Assembly: GCF_000237925.1 (NCBI RefSeq) | Contig: NW_017386020.1 | Coordinates: 496,001-560,000 of the forward strand | From: Schistosoma mansoni | Lineage: Eukaryota > Platyhelminthes > Trematoda > Strigeidida > Schistosomatidae | DNA length: 64,000 nt | Direction of reading: 5' to 3' | In this document: piece after piece, positions 33,408 to 44,007 of the stretch | Position numbering within the stretch: the first letter of the stretch is position 1 | Layout: each line of letters opens with the position of its first letter | Notes under the pieces: model-generated | Told to the model about the DNA's origin: nothing | The model's input: only the letters and a program-made list of their open reading frames with translations | The model's database searches: none | Made by a program: the position numbers and the translations under genes

Positions 33408-34749
33408 TTGAAAAGTGTTTATGGAGTCATCATAAAGTAAAAATAATACAGTTTTTATTTGAGAAATCGAGTGAAATGGTAGCGCATTTTAATGGGGACT
33501 GTATTTTTAAAATGAGGCAAATTATACTAGTAAAAGTATTCTGAGTAGAAGGGATTATCATGGAGTACAAATACTTAAATAGGTATACATTTTTAAATAA
33601 ACTTGTATCACAATGGTTATATTGAATTAATACACTCGGAATGGATATACATATTAACTAAGAATGATTTCAGTCAAAATATCAGCAATAGGATAATTAA
33701 AGCCATTAAAAACTAAATAACAGTAAATATTTACTTTTAAAATCTGTGTTCCATCTACTCCCAATGAGTGGCCTTATAAAAGAGTGAGGGGGAGAGAACT
33801 CTTTCCACTCTAGTACTTATGAAGTTGTTTGAGGGAATCATCAGCCATCCCAGATCGATACGTATAAACGTAATATGTTGTTGAAAGTCATATTCGGGAA
33901 CTCTTACAAGGTTACTAAGTTGCCTTATCAATATTGAACATGTATGGACAAAGTATAATATAATCGATGTAGATATACAACGATGTAGGAATTTTTTGTA
34001 ATGCTTAAGTGAACATTTGATCAGTCAATTATTATATCTTGCTAAGACTGAAAAATACATTCTGTGGGTGGTAATATGGATTAAAATAATAACTAATCAT
34101 ACATTTTGAATTTTATTCTAAGATAATCTTAATTTAGTTTATTTCATTTCCGGTTTAAATGAACCTTTGACTTTTAGTCATAAGGTGATAATTTCTAGGA
34201 TGATACAAACCAACATAACCATATTCCATTTGCAACACTGAAGGTAGTTTCCTGAAATATGATTGGTCAAAAGTTAGACAATGAGAGCTGGAAATTTTAC
34301 CCTCAAAAATACAATATTATACAAATAAAATAAGAAAAGATGCAATCTGAAAATGATCACAAAAGGCTTTCCAAGTTAAAGATATGATCAGATGAATACG
34401 AATTGATGGCTAATAATGAAAGAATAGTGTACATAATAAGAAATGACGCAGTTGTTACTGATAATAAAGATGTTACTTCATGATAATCTAAAGAAATATG
34501 CTGAAAAATGTGAGGTGGATCCATTACTATGTACATTTTACTTTGGTCAAAATCAAATTGTTTATCATGGATAATAGTACATTAAAATGTACAAGTTTAT
34601 TATAACGCCCAACTTTTCTAATCCTCACTATTTGATATCGGTCACTTTACCCCCATTTAAAATCGTAATGGTATGAGAGATTGTATGATATGAACAGTTT
34701 CTCGAAGAAAATTTTAAACAAAAACAAAAGAGCATGTTTTGTTATAATG
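33408..34749. other. intergenic DNA, no gene seen
   Basis: AT-rich. A short stretch near 33770-33860 (GGGGGAGAGAACTCTTTCC) may be an old repeat fragment. Confidence 0.45.
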
Positions 34750-35330
34750 CGGAGTCAGTCAGGTTGCCTGTTGCCCGTTGTTGAGCATAGATTGCCAACC
34801 AGCATTCTTCAACCTATCCTATCTTGGGCTGTTTGTTCGAGTTGCTCCTAAGTGCTACTCATTCTGTTGATGAATGCCTTCAGTTCCCGGAGCAACACGT
34901 TCTTTAGTCTTCTTCTTTGGCTTTCACCTTGAGGATTTCAAAGAAGGATTATTCTTGTGATACAGTTTAATGATTTCTTCAATTTATGCCCTATCCACGT
35001 CCATCTTCATTTCTTAATTTCCTCTTCATCTGGAAGCTGGTTTATTCATTCCCACAGTAGGCTATTGATGATGATATCCGATCAACGGACATAGAGCATC
35101 TTGTGAAGACAGTTGTTAAGAAATACCTGAACCTTTTTGATGATGGTTGTGATAGTTCTCCAAGTTTCAGCCATGTACAATTAAACTAGTGGTCTTGATG
35201 TTCATACTGAAGATTGTGACTTTGATATTGGTTGAAAGACAGTTGCTTTGAGTTCCACATATTCTTCAGTTGTAGAAATGCTATCCTTGCTTTCTCAGTA
35301 CGTGCTTTTACTTGTATTTTAGAAAAAACA
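34750..35330 (-). mobile_element. RTE-type LINE, C-terminal region, decayed
   Basis: On the minus strand the segments match the C-terminal half of the trematode RTE protein: AFLQLKN-like, a relic of NTNVKTTSL, YxAETW, and further on NNSLLWE, QLPDEEEIKK and a GRPKNVLL-like block, in family order. Stops are frequent. It is the same family as 24621-25050, but older. Confidence 0.7.
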
Positions 35331-36329
35331 TAACTAAAAGATTATATATACATATATCATTTATCATGTGAAATTGAAGAGAATTATGTTCTCAAATATG
35401 CCTAGCACAATATTACACTTTTTAAATATCAATATGTTGACTGATAATTTATGCCTTCAAAATAAATATACTGCACTCCAAAAATGCTAGTGAAAATGCA
35501 TCACAGTGAGTATCATGTACGATTTGTACAATGAAATGAGAAAAAAAATGCATTTAGATGTTGTACTTTCTCTTAGAAAGTTTATTCAGTGAACTATTTC
35601 ATTTCAAGTTGGTCTAGAATAATCAAAAAGAGTCAATCAACTTTTAACCTAAAACAATCAACACAAAACAAACAATGTGACTAGCGATATACTTCTTCAT
35701 AGCTAACCCCTAAGTGAACAAATCATTAAAATCTTCTGTGTTTTAGGTCATTTGTAAAATTAGTTTCAACCTGGGGGAACATTAAAAATTAGAGAATAGT
35801 TAAAAGTTGTTTTATACTAATCTTCAATTCCCCAATAGTACGCCATCACGATAGTAGGAAAAGTAGAACTTAGGGCTTTCAAATTCTTCGGCTGTTAAAT
35901 TGGTTTTAAATCACTAGTTTGAAATTCAGTGGTTGATGCATCTGATCTCAATCAATTTACGAAATCACGTTACAACATACAGTTATCATTTAAGCACGTG
36001 TAATATTCCCACTGATTTTCAAGAGCATTGTCAGCGAATTCCCACTCAATCAACTGTTCATTTATTTCAATTTTTCTTCAGTTTCTTGAGTAAATCAATT
36101 AATAGAAATGTTTCTCTTGGATTAAGTGAAAAATAATCTATTTTATGTATCCATTGTGTTAGGGGTCGATACAAAGAGTAGTTCATTGAATTATCACGTT
36201 TAATTGAAATAACCATTAGTTACCAAAATGTAACTGAATCTCAATCAACAATTGGATCCAATAGAGAGTATTTTAAAGAATAACTAACAGACACAAGTCT
36301 CTAGTAGCAGACAATAGTTTTAATCAAAT
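35331..36329. other. intergenic DNA, no gene seen
   Basis: AT-rich, no recognised feature. Confidence 0.5.
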
Positions 36330-36635
36330 AACTATGATTTAAACTAAATTGTATTACCCACTTTGTTTTATTAAATAGTAAAGTAAGTTTATTGACTTGC
36401 TAACAAGTTTTTTTCACTATCATTCAGGCTATATCGAGGCAATATGCACAGTATACACATATGCCAATTAGAGACTGACCAGTTACAGTCCTAAAAACAT
36501 CAATGGGTAGATTCAAACAAACAATACTAATTGAATTTTTTCAGATTTTTTAGAAAGTAAACCTCGTTAAGTATTTACACCGATGAATCAACGATTGATA
36601 TATAGATACATGCACATACAAACGTGTTCATTATC
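36330..36635 (+). repeat. direct repeat, first copy (contains a SINE insertion)
   Basis: Shares ACTATGATTTAAACTAAATT, GTATTACCCACTTTGTTTTA, AACAAGTTTTTTTCA and GAATCAACGATTGATATATA with 36964-37162. A family A SINE fragment at 36426-36530 interrupts this copy only. Confidence 0.8.
36426..36530 (+). mobile_element. fragment of Smalpha-like SINE unit (family A)
   Basis: AGGCTATATCGAGGCAATAT, ATGCCAATTAGAGACTGACC, AGTTACAGTCCTAA and ATTCAAACAAACAATACTAA match the right half of the insert at 22829-23168 and the copy at 62025. Confidence 0.8.
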
Positions 36636-36711
36636 AGATAGGAGAATATTTAGATAGAATGTTTAAATAAGAACTACTTGTGTAAAATTTATTAAACTGA
36701 TTGTGTGTATA

Positions 36712-36962
36712 GTGCGGGTCTGGAGTTGAGGTGCTAGCTGGGGCAGATTGGTGCGAAGAGGTGACGTCGAGTGGAGTGTTCTGGCGGGGCGGCGTTGGCT
36801 GAAGCAGGTGCTGTCGATGGAGAGGAGCAGTGGGACGTGTTTCTGCTGGGCGCACATTGGATGTAGATGGCTCAGCAGGCCGGTGGAGTACGTGTGCTGA
36901 ACGTCCCAGGTGTTGGATGTTGGTGCCACGGCAGCTCGACGGAGCTATGGCGGTCAGCGCAA
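36712..36962 (-). other. GC-rich block of unknown origin
   Basis: About 250 bp that are clearly GC-rich in an AT-rich setting, with abrupt edges, lying between the two direct repeats. Two overlapping minus frames stay open through it and are rich in Pro, Ser, Thr and His (for example APSTSTPDPHYT-type strings). That could reflect a gag-like or disordered coding origin, or base composition alone. I do not recognise it. Confidence 0.5.
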
Positions 36963-36963
36963 A

Positions 36964-37162
36964 TGACTATGATTTAAGCTAAACTGTATTACCCACTTTG
37001 TTTTATTAAACAGTGAAGTTTATTGAATTGTTAACAAGTTTTTTTTTCATTATCATTTTTTTTGAAATAACTTAAAAAGGAAACCTCTTTAAATATTTAC
37101 ACACAATGAATCAACGATTGATATATAGATACACACACACACACATACAAACCTGTTTATTA
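36964..37162 (+). repeat. direct repeat, second copy
   Basis: Same landmarks as 36330-36635 without the SINE, followed by (AC)n at about 37131-37146. The pair brackets the GC-rich block. Confidence 0.8.
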
Positions 37163-37659
37163 AGGACTACTTTATTGATTGATTATGTGTATATTGAAAA
37201 TTTTATTTTTATGTTTCTTTTTTTTAAGTTTTCTGTTAAATACACTTTTATTTTTTATTATTTTTAGTTATTACGTCATTATTATCAAAACTTGTTTACT
37301 CTACACTGGTGTTCTGGTTTTTATGTTCACATCTGTCAAATGAATGTTTTATCTCTCTCTATCTCTCCTTCATTCTAACTATCGTTGAAGTTACATATAT
37401 TACTTATTGAAAAATACTTTTAATCTTATCAGACTTCAGCTTTATTTTTAATGTTCATTAAAGTCGTTGCGTAAACTTTTGCCGATTTTCATGACAATAG
37501 TGATGTAATACAAAATGGGAAAGAAAAACGAAATTATCAATATATTATCTAATATTAATGGACTATTGTGTTTATGATTATTATCAATGTATTTGTATAC
37601 CTTTTATAAGTGATTGAATCAATAGTAGAAAATAATTCTGGATGATATTCCTCACAGAT
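37163..37659. other. intergenic DNA, no gene seen
   Basis: AT-rich, no recognised feature. Confidence 0.5.
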
Positions 37660-37765
37660 CGACCATGGTTTGACAAATATCAAAGACCAGAAAGTACTGG
37701 ACAGCTGTTTCACCATGGTAGTAAGCATCCATGATCCATCACGGACAGAACTGAGCACCCTTTGG
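37660..37765 (-). mobile_element. diverged hammerhead-SINE relic
   Basis: On the minus strand GATGGATCATGGATGCTTAC, then TGGTGAAACAGCTGTCCAGT, ACTTTCTGG and TTGATATTTGTCAAACCATG follow the order of the family B 3' half. The core is lost except GAAAC. An adjacent piece at 37800-37900 recurs at 45530-45610. Confidence 0.5.
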
Positions 37766-37799
37766 CGATATTATCATCAACATATTATTGATTGACTCT

Positions 37800-37905
37800 A
37801 AGAAGTAATTCCTTCAGTTCTGGTAAGAAACAATGACCAGTCAAGCTCAACCATCTCAAGATTGAGATAGTTGCTCTCTAATGGAGTTAATGATGGTAGC
37901 GAATT
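37800..37905 (+). repeat. short dispersed repeat, also at 45530-45610
   Basis: GAAGTAATTCCTTCA, CTGGTAAGAAACAATGACCA and AGCTCAACCATCTCAAGA have close counterparts at 45530-45610. Both copies sit near diverged SINE relics, so they may be parts of one larger old repeat. Confidence 0.6.
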
Positions 37906-38794
37906 GGCTGAAACTAAGCATATGAACTAAAAACATATTGACTATGAACACATAAACTTATATATTATATTCCTTGCTGCACGGATGCATAGAATTTGTA
38001 GTCCTGAGGTTTCAGGAAATGACCTGATTCTCTTAAAGAAAATATACACTGGGGATGGGTACCTGTGGATATTTATTGATGAAAACATAAAACTCAAACC
38101 TCCTGAAACGCAGATAGATTCTGTACCACAGAAGACTCTTTGTATGGACGAATATTTTAAGGATGATATCCTGGAGTGGAGAATTTCCCACAACAGAAAG
38201 TTCTTCGCAGCAACTTTGCAATTGGTGTTCTTCAGTTGACTAATGTTCACCAGTAATGTAAAGGATGAATTATCTCATTTAACCAACTGCATGTGCATAT
38301 ATTAATTCACCTCTATACGTGGAACCAGACATATGTGACATTTGATGCGTGTTTTATCCAAAAGAATTCAAGATGATTACCCGTCTTGCATGGAAACAGA
38401 CGGAAATGAATCAATAAGAAGCTCAATAATCGAACACGTTGTGAACACAGGTCGCTCAAAGTGGACTCTGCTTTTAAAGTCATCTACAAGACAAGTAGAA
38501 GTCTGTCAAAGACAGTCATATTGCATCTTTTTAGCACTGTCCAAGTATTTGCCAAATATATACAAACCAAAATTATTTATACAAAAGAAACTTGTGCAAC
38601 CTCATCTTCCCCGATGGTCTTAAGCTTTCGTAGTTTTTTTTCTTTCGCACCTATCTCCTTTCATTCGACCTTCTTCTCTACAGACCTTAACGCCTTGACC
38701 GATTTTATTCTGTTTCAACCTTTTTATCTCATCACAAAACAGGATACTTCGCTGAACTAATCTATCTTATTTTAAGTATATTGACTACTGTAAA
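37906..38794. other. no supported gene; possible repeat-derived coding relic near 38340-38630
   Basis: Two frames around 38342-38760 read SIIEHVVNTG..SKWTLL and AFKVIYKTSRSLSKTVILHL. Their tone is protein-like but broken between frames, as in a decayed transposon protein. I cannot assign a family. The frames at 37942-38250 on both strands are mutual shadows. Confidence 0.35.
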
Positions 38795-38910
38795 CACTTT
38801 GCACTGGATCTGAAAGTCCTGGGTTCGATCTTTCGAGTACACACTGCCACAGAGGAATCGCATATCATGTGGAAACCGATTTACGGTCTTTCATGTTTCT
38901 AAATGGTTTT
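38795..38910 (+). mobile_element. diverged tRNA-like SINE relic
   Basis: TCTGAAAGTCCTGGGTTCG then ATCTTTCGAG (B-box region), ACACTGCCACAGAGGAATCG and GTGGAAACCG where the ribozyme module should be, then TTTCATGTTTCTAAATGG. The order is that of family B; the ribozyme is dead. Confidence 0.55.
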
Positions 38911-40339
38911 TTTTACCAGTCGCTTCATAGTATAAAACTATGAAATAATCATAATAATAATGATTTAAGTGATAATAGAGAACACTGATTGGGTAATTTG
39001 AAAAGGTTACTTTCATATTTTTAAAGAGGAACTTCATCATTTGATAAATAAGATTAGTCACTGATGCATTAACAAGATACCCAAATCGTACTTGACAACA
39101 TATTCAAACCAGTTTGTAACATTTTAGCAACTGTGCATCGTTCAATTGCCAAGTACAAATAAGAACCTAAGATCCTCATACTAATATTGTTGTCGTCATT
39201 GGATCGAGCTTCAGTGGTCAATAGTTTTACCATTAAGCAACTAATAATATGTGGCATAATCTTAAAGGTAAATTTATTAATCAGTTAGTGTTTTACTGCC
39301 CGTTCAGTGAATTTCATAGGCTTCCCTTCAGAACACTGAAGAATCCATTAAAAATAAGTGACTAATTAATATATGATTACTAGTTGGCTTTTATGGAGAG
39401 TGCTTTTATTCTGTAGGTTTCATTCGTTAGAGATTGATCTTAGTTGAATCACTATTGGAAATTAGGGGATAATGAGTGAATGTTTCGCCTTTGGACGACA
39501 CTCTTCAGATGGGCGAACTCACGACACAAAAAGGAATCGAGCCTACAATCTTCAGGTCTCTGGGTGAATTTAACTGTTAAAAACACTGTTTGGAGTCTAG
39601 TTTTACAATCCAAACTTCATTTAATTCATGTTCATTGGTAATGACTGGTTTATTTTCAACATTTCTGAACCCTACCAGCCATCGACCTGACATTTTAGCT
39701 CTTATGACATCTAGAACTAGGTCATTATTAAGGTTAATAACATTGTTTAGTTGTCGGGGTTTTATGCAGATAGGCTTGGCTCATGGGTGGTATTCGTCAC
39801 AAATTTACCACAATGGAGATATCATTGAAATCTATGACAAACCCCACCTACGAATTAAACCAGCCTCTTGAGAAGCCTTTCAACTAAATTACATTCAATT
39901 CATTTAATATTTAGTGATTCATTAATTTGGTTGACTATGAATTAGTTTTTCATGTAATGTCAAGTATGCGGATGTTTCATTGTCTGTTTGAATACGAAAA
40001 AACAAATCATCTTTAAGATTAGTAAATGACGTCAGAAAATCAAAACTGAGGAGAGGGATTTCGATGAGATTACATCCTCTCATATTTGCCACTCAGTTTC
40101 GTCAACGATCAATAGACCGGTTGAAATAAACTTAATAACTAATTAGAAAAGTAATGTTAAACTAGTAAGTTAAGGAAACATATTGGACGGGTAGATAATC
40201 AAGCTAAAATCTATCCAGATAATGACTAGATAGTTATTGACAAATAATCACCCATTCAAATAGGATGTTGACCATTTGTGTGTGTGTACAAAGAAAGGCA
40301 GAGAGGGGAATTTGATTTTTAATTCACCAAGCCAGTGAA
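38911..40339. other. intergenic DNA, no gene seen
   Basis: AT-rich. A minus-strand tRNA-like SINE relic is likely at 39480-39580 (GAATCGAGCCTACAATCTTC; read in reverse it resembles a B box region). Confidence 0.45.
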
Positions 40340-40505
40340 TACATGAACTCAGTAGCTACAAGATGCGTTTTGAAGCCAAATGTACTGGTTTTGAGTCACA
40401 AACGAACATCAACCCAAGCATGTAGGTACATTTAGCTAAAGAGTCACAAATAGGACGAAATGCACGTTCTGAATTCTGCTGTTAGCCATTATCCACCTCT
40501 ACTTG
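40340..40505 (+). mobile_element. Smalpha-like hammerhead SINE (family A), diverged
   Basis: ACTCAGTAGCTACAAGATG and TTTTGAAGCCAAATGTACTGG (tRNA-like part), ACGAACATCAACCC, AGGTACATTTAGCTAAAGAG, ACAAATAGGACGAAATGCAC, TTCTGAATTCTGCTGTTAGC. Stem II TCACAAATAGGAC and GAAAT remain, but the core CTGATGAG has become CTAAAGAG, so the ribozyme is dead. Confidence 0.75.
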
Positions 40506-40984
40506 AAAGTAAATCACCATTTTTTGGAGTAATTCAGTAAGAAAGATGTCGTTCAGTAAAAATTTAAACAAGACGATATTCGATAATTTGATTGTCATTT
40601 ACTTTGAGAGTCATAAATTGTTAGTTTGTATCAGTACATGTGACAAGTTAATAAATACACTCTGTCATGAATAGTTAGTTCTAACTTTTTCATAATCTAT
40701 CATCTCTTCTAATCAATCAATTAATACTCTGATCAGTATTAAAAAAACAAGATAATGAATATTTGGTCATTAATGAATAGTAAGAGTTGCTCAAAAAACA
40801 ATCCAGTAGATGAACGGGATCTATGAAATCAACCAAGTTGATCGCCAGTCTGTAACTTGGCGAAGATATTGGATAGGAATCGTGCAATATCGAAGATTAA
40901 TGGAAATTGGAAAGTGTGAAGAGTCGTATTAAAACCCAATATGTATACAAATAACTCAGTAAATGATTTAATGAAAAAAATTAA

Positions 40985-41485
40985 TGTTATATCCCCCGGT
41001 GAATTACGAATGGTAACTTTTAGGTCTATTTATGGATCAATGTAATATGACTATTTCCTATTGTACAATTATTACGTAACTGAACTATTCATATTCGTAT
41101 TTCTCTTATCATTAGCTTTATTTTGACCTTTGACTTATTATCATACGATTCTTGAGTTATCATCAGTTTGTTGATTACTATTCACAGTCACATTCGGCTA
41201 AATATTGTACAAATGTTATTATCTATTTTATGGGTCGATATGGTTTGTTTGGTTGGTATATAAACTCAGTATGTTTGAAATACAATGATTCATACCACTG
41301 AGGCTGTTATCGGTGTTTTGGACTTAAATGGTTGGGCTAGGCAGATCGCAGGACCGGTTAGCACTCTAGTCTGCTCGTACGGTTTCGTGTGTCACTGTTC
41401 CAATCGATAATTCGCTGCTCCCTGTTTGGCGGTCTTATCGCGTCACACATCAACTAGGCATTCACTCGGCCACAAGATATAACAA
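40985..41485 (+). mobile_element. solo LTR, family L (copy 3)
   Basis: A 501-bp LTR with ends TGTTATATC and GATATAACA (9-bp inverted termini) between two copies of ATTAA (40980-40984 and 41486-41490). It contains TTGGTATATAAAC as a candidate TATA box and TGAAATACAATGATTC downstream. The intact termini and target duplication make this the cleanest reference copy for the family. Confidence 0.92.
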
Positions 41486-41490
41486 TTAAT

Positions 41491-43506
41491 AAATCAGATT
41501 AGATTTTGATTCAGTTCTACTATGCTGTTATTACTTGTATCAATGTAGCTCACTTCCGCCTATTCATTACATCTTTTAAAACAAACATACACACGAGCTG
41601 ACATGCATAATTTTCTCAATACATCCTGTTTCATTTATCTCCATAATGCTATTATTTGTACTCTTCACAATCCATCCACCTGCTTCCATGAAAACAAATC
41701 AAAAAATGTCTTATTACAGTAGTCAATAGTCTAACATTTGATAATCATTGTTTTATTAACAACGATAGTGTACACATATACATTCACACATACTAGTGGT
41801 AATTTTGTTTTTAGTAGTATGACTCCTACAGTAACAAAATTCCAAAGGGAATAACAACAAAAATAAACAACAATGGGGGAGGGTATAAAAACGCACGCAC
41901 GAATGAATAAATGGAATGAAAGAGATAATTACACTAAGACAAATATACATACGTGTATACGAAAAGAGATAGATATGTTTATGTTCTGTTCTCGTAGTAA
42001 TAATAGTAATGATAAAAGCAGTATTGGACAAAAAGCAATAGACTGAAAGGTTTAATGTGATTAAAATATACAAACCAACACATACAATTCGCTTAATTAT
42101 CTGTGATTATGAGGTAAAAAAAATCGATGATGATGAGTTTCGTACTTGGATGTAAATTAGCTGGTCCTGGTTATCGAGATTTTCGTAAGTAGTAGTTAGA
42201 GACTTTAAAGTACGTGCCTCATGATCATTTGCGGTTTAGCAGGTTTGTTCGTTCTTCATCTTCCTCGAAATTCCAAGTTTCCGAATTCATAAATTTTTTT
42301 TTCTTATTTCTCTAATTCAAATTTTCTTCAATGGTATCTATGATGCCTAAACATTTCTATCACCACTCATACTATTACTACTTGTACTTTTCTGGAATAT
42401 GATTTGACGATTTCATCTCTCTGTGCTAATGGGTTATGACAACTTTAACCGATGTATATACGTATCAGGTTCCATGTTATAACTGACTGACTGATCGTAT
42501 GTATTCACGATTTAAAACCTCACACATTTGAAAGATACTTTTGCCACTCAACATGATTTTTTTCAGCAACTGACCATTTAAAGGTCGTTTTTTTCATCAC
42601 AAATGACTATTACATTTCACGGTTAAAATGATAGATAAAACTTTAATTGGGTTAGCATTAGTGTTAATTAAAATTCTTGTCTAATTGTCTTCAGTTTACC
42701 TGATTATTTATGCTGTCGATAAAAATTTATTTATATTTAAATAACAATTGAATATGTTTAGGAATTACTAGGCAGTATTTATTACAATTAACTAAACTAT
42801 ACTTGATACAAACTACCAATATTCATTGTCGGAAGCTGAAGCTAAAAAGATAAATCATCTCTATGCCTTAACATAAGATTAATATTCTTATTCAGTGATT
42901 GGTATCAGTATGAATGCAAATTTTTCAGTGAATTCTCACCGTACACTCATACCGCTGTATTACCTAGGCAATAATCACCGGAAAACACCACATTGATCAG
43001 ATCTGTGAGACAAATATTTTATACCATAAAGAATAATGCCAACTATGTACTGAGTAATCTCTACAAATCTTTTATACTAATAATTTCAGCTTATTTGTTT
43101 TAGGAACCCACCTCTAATTTGTTGGGAGGTAAATGAGTCAAACATGACATTCATGAGGACTCTGTATATTCAAAGTTCACATTTTTAATTTCGTACAATA
43201 AATAAGGGTAAAACGTTACTGTCATTAAAAGCTAAATTTTAAAACTTCAAGTATTCAAGAATTAAAAATTTTCATTTCAGTATGAAAGGTAAGAGGATAC
43301 TAGTCATTATTGTTTAGGTCATGTATGATTAGTGATTTACAGTTCTTCTCATTGGTAAAACATCAAGCATACATGTACAAGAACATTCCCTTTTATCACA
43401 TAAAATATTGTAAATTCTACTATTACTTGTTAGTAGTAGCAGATGTGTGAAGGAAGAAATATAAGGTGAAAGTATACAAAACAGGAATGAATAAGGGAAT
43501 TGATTT
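41491..43506. other. downstream flank of the FERM-domain gene
   Basis: AT-rich, without repeats I recognise. The 3' untranslated region of the minus-strand gene should begin at 43506 and run leftwards. I could not single out one poly-A signal among many AT-rich candidates. Frames on the minus strand here have no domain. Confidence 0.5.
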
Positions 43507-44007
43507 TTAAACAAGATCACATTCTGAAATCTCATCAGGATGTAGCAGAATTTCCGTTTCATTGATTTCTTGCATCGGATTAGTACATGGTGATGATAGT
43601 TTCTGATGATCAACAATAATTTTGGACATTCTAGGTGATAGAGTTGGTGACAGAAATTGTGTCACATTTGGTCGATTAATTTTCATTGACTCTGTTCTTC
43701 CTGTAGTTGTTGTTTTTGATGATGAGGAGGATGTCGAAGTCGCTGTTGCCATTGGAGAAACTATGATTGATCTGTCTGAGTGAATTGACTTCGGCATAGA
43801 TCTTTCATAGGGCAATAAAGGTAGTCTACGACCTCGTTTGTTTTTACTTCGAGAACAAAATCCAGTATCATTGCTTGTATTCTCAACAACAGTCAATGTA
43901 CAATTTACATTTTCCAAGTTACTTTCCAGCATCTGTTTCTCATTGTCTAATTTGTATTTTCTTAATTGATGAAGAAAATCATTAGATGGAGGAGAAGGGA
44001 GATTTGA
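43507..44007 (-). CDS. FERM-protein gene, last exon
   Basis: The acceptor TTCATTCATAG precedes TCAAATCTCCC. The exon opens in phase 0, encodes SNLPSPPSNDF then the likely helix HQLRKYKLDNEKQMLESN, a basic patch SRSKNKRGRRLP, a Ser/Thr run, and ends ISECDLV with stop TAA at 43507-43509. Confidence 0.85.
   Translation of the reverse strand, partial: SNLPSPPSNDFLHQLRKYKLDNEKQMLESNLENVNCTLTVVENTSNDTGFCSRSKNKRGRRLPLLPYERSMPKSIHSDRSIIVSPMATATSTSSSSSKTTTTGRTESMKINRPNVTQFLSPTLSPRMSKIIVDHQKLSSPCTNPMQEINETEILLHPDEISECDLV

Noticed and set aside
36634-36929. Two minus frames as a host gene
   Set aside because: The frames overlap, follow the GC-rich block exactly and show no splice structure; kept only as a composition anomaly.
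39590-39871. 93-codon plus frame, with an open minus frame opposite (KMSGRWLVGFRNVENKPVI)
   Set aside because: The minus frame reads protein-like for about 55 codons, but I find no start, splice sites or family match, so it is not annotated.
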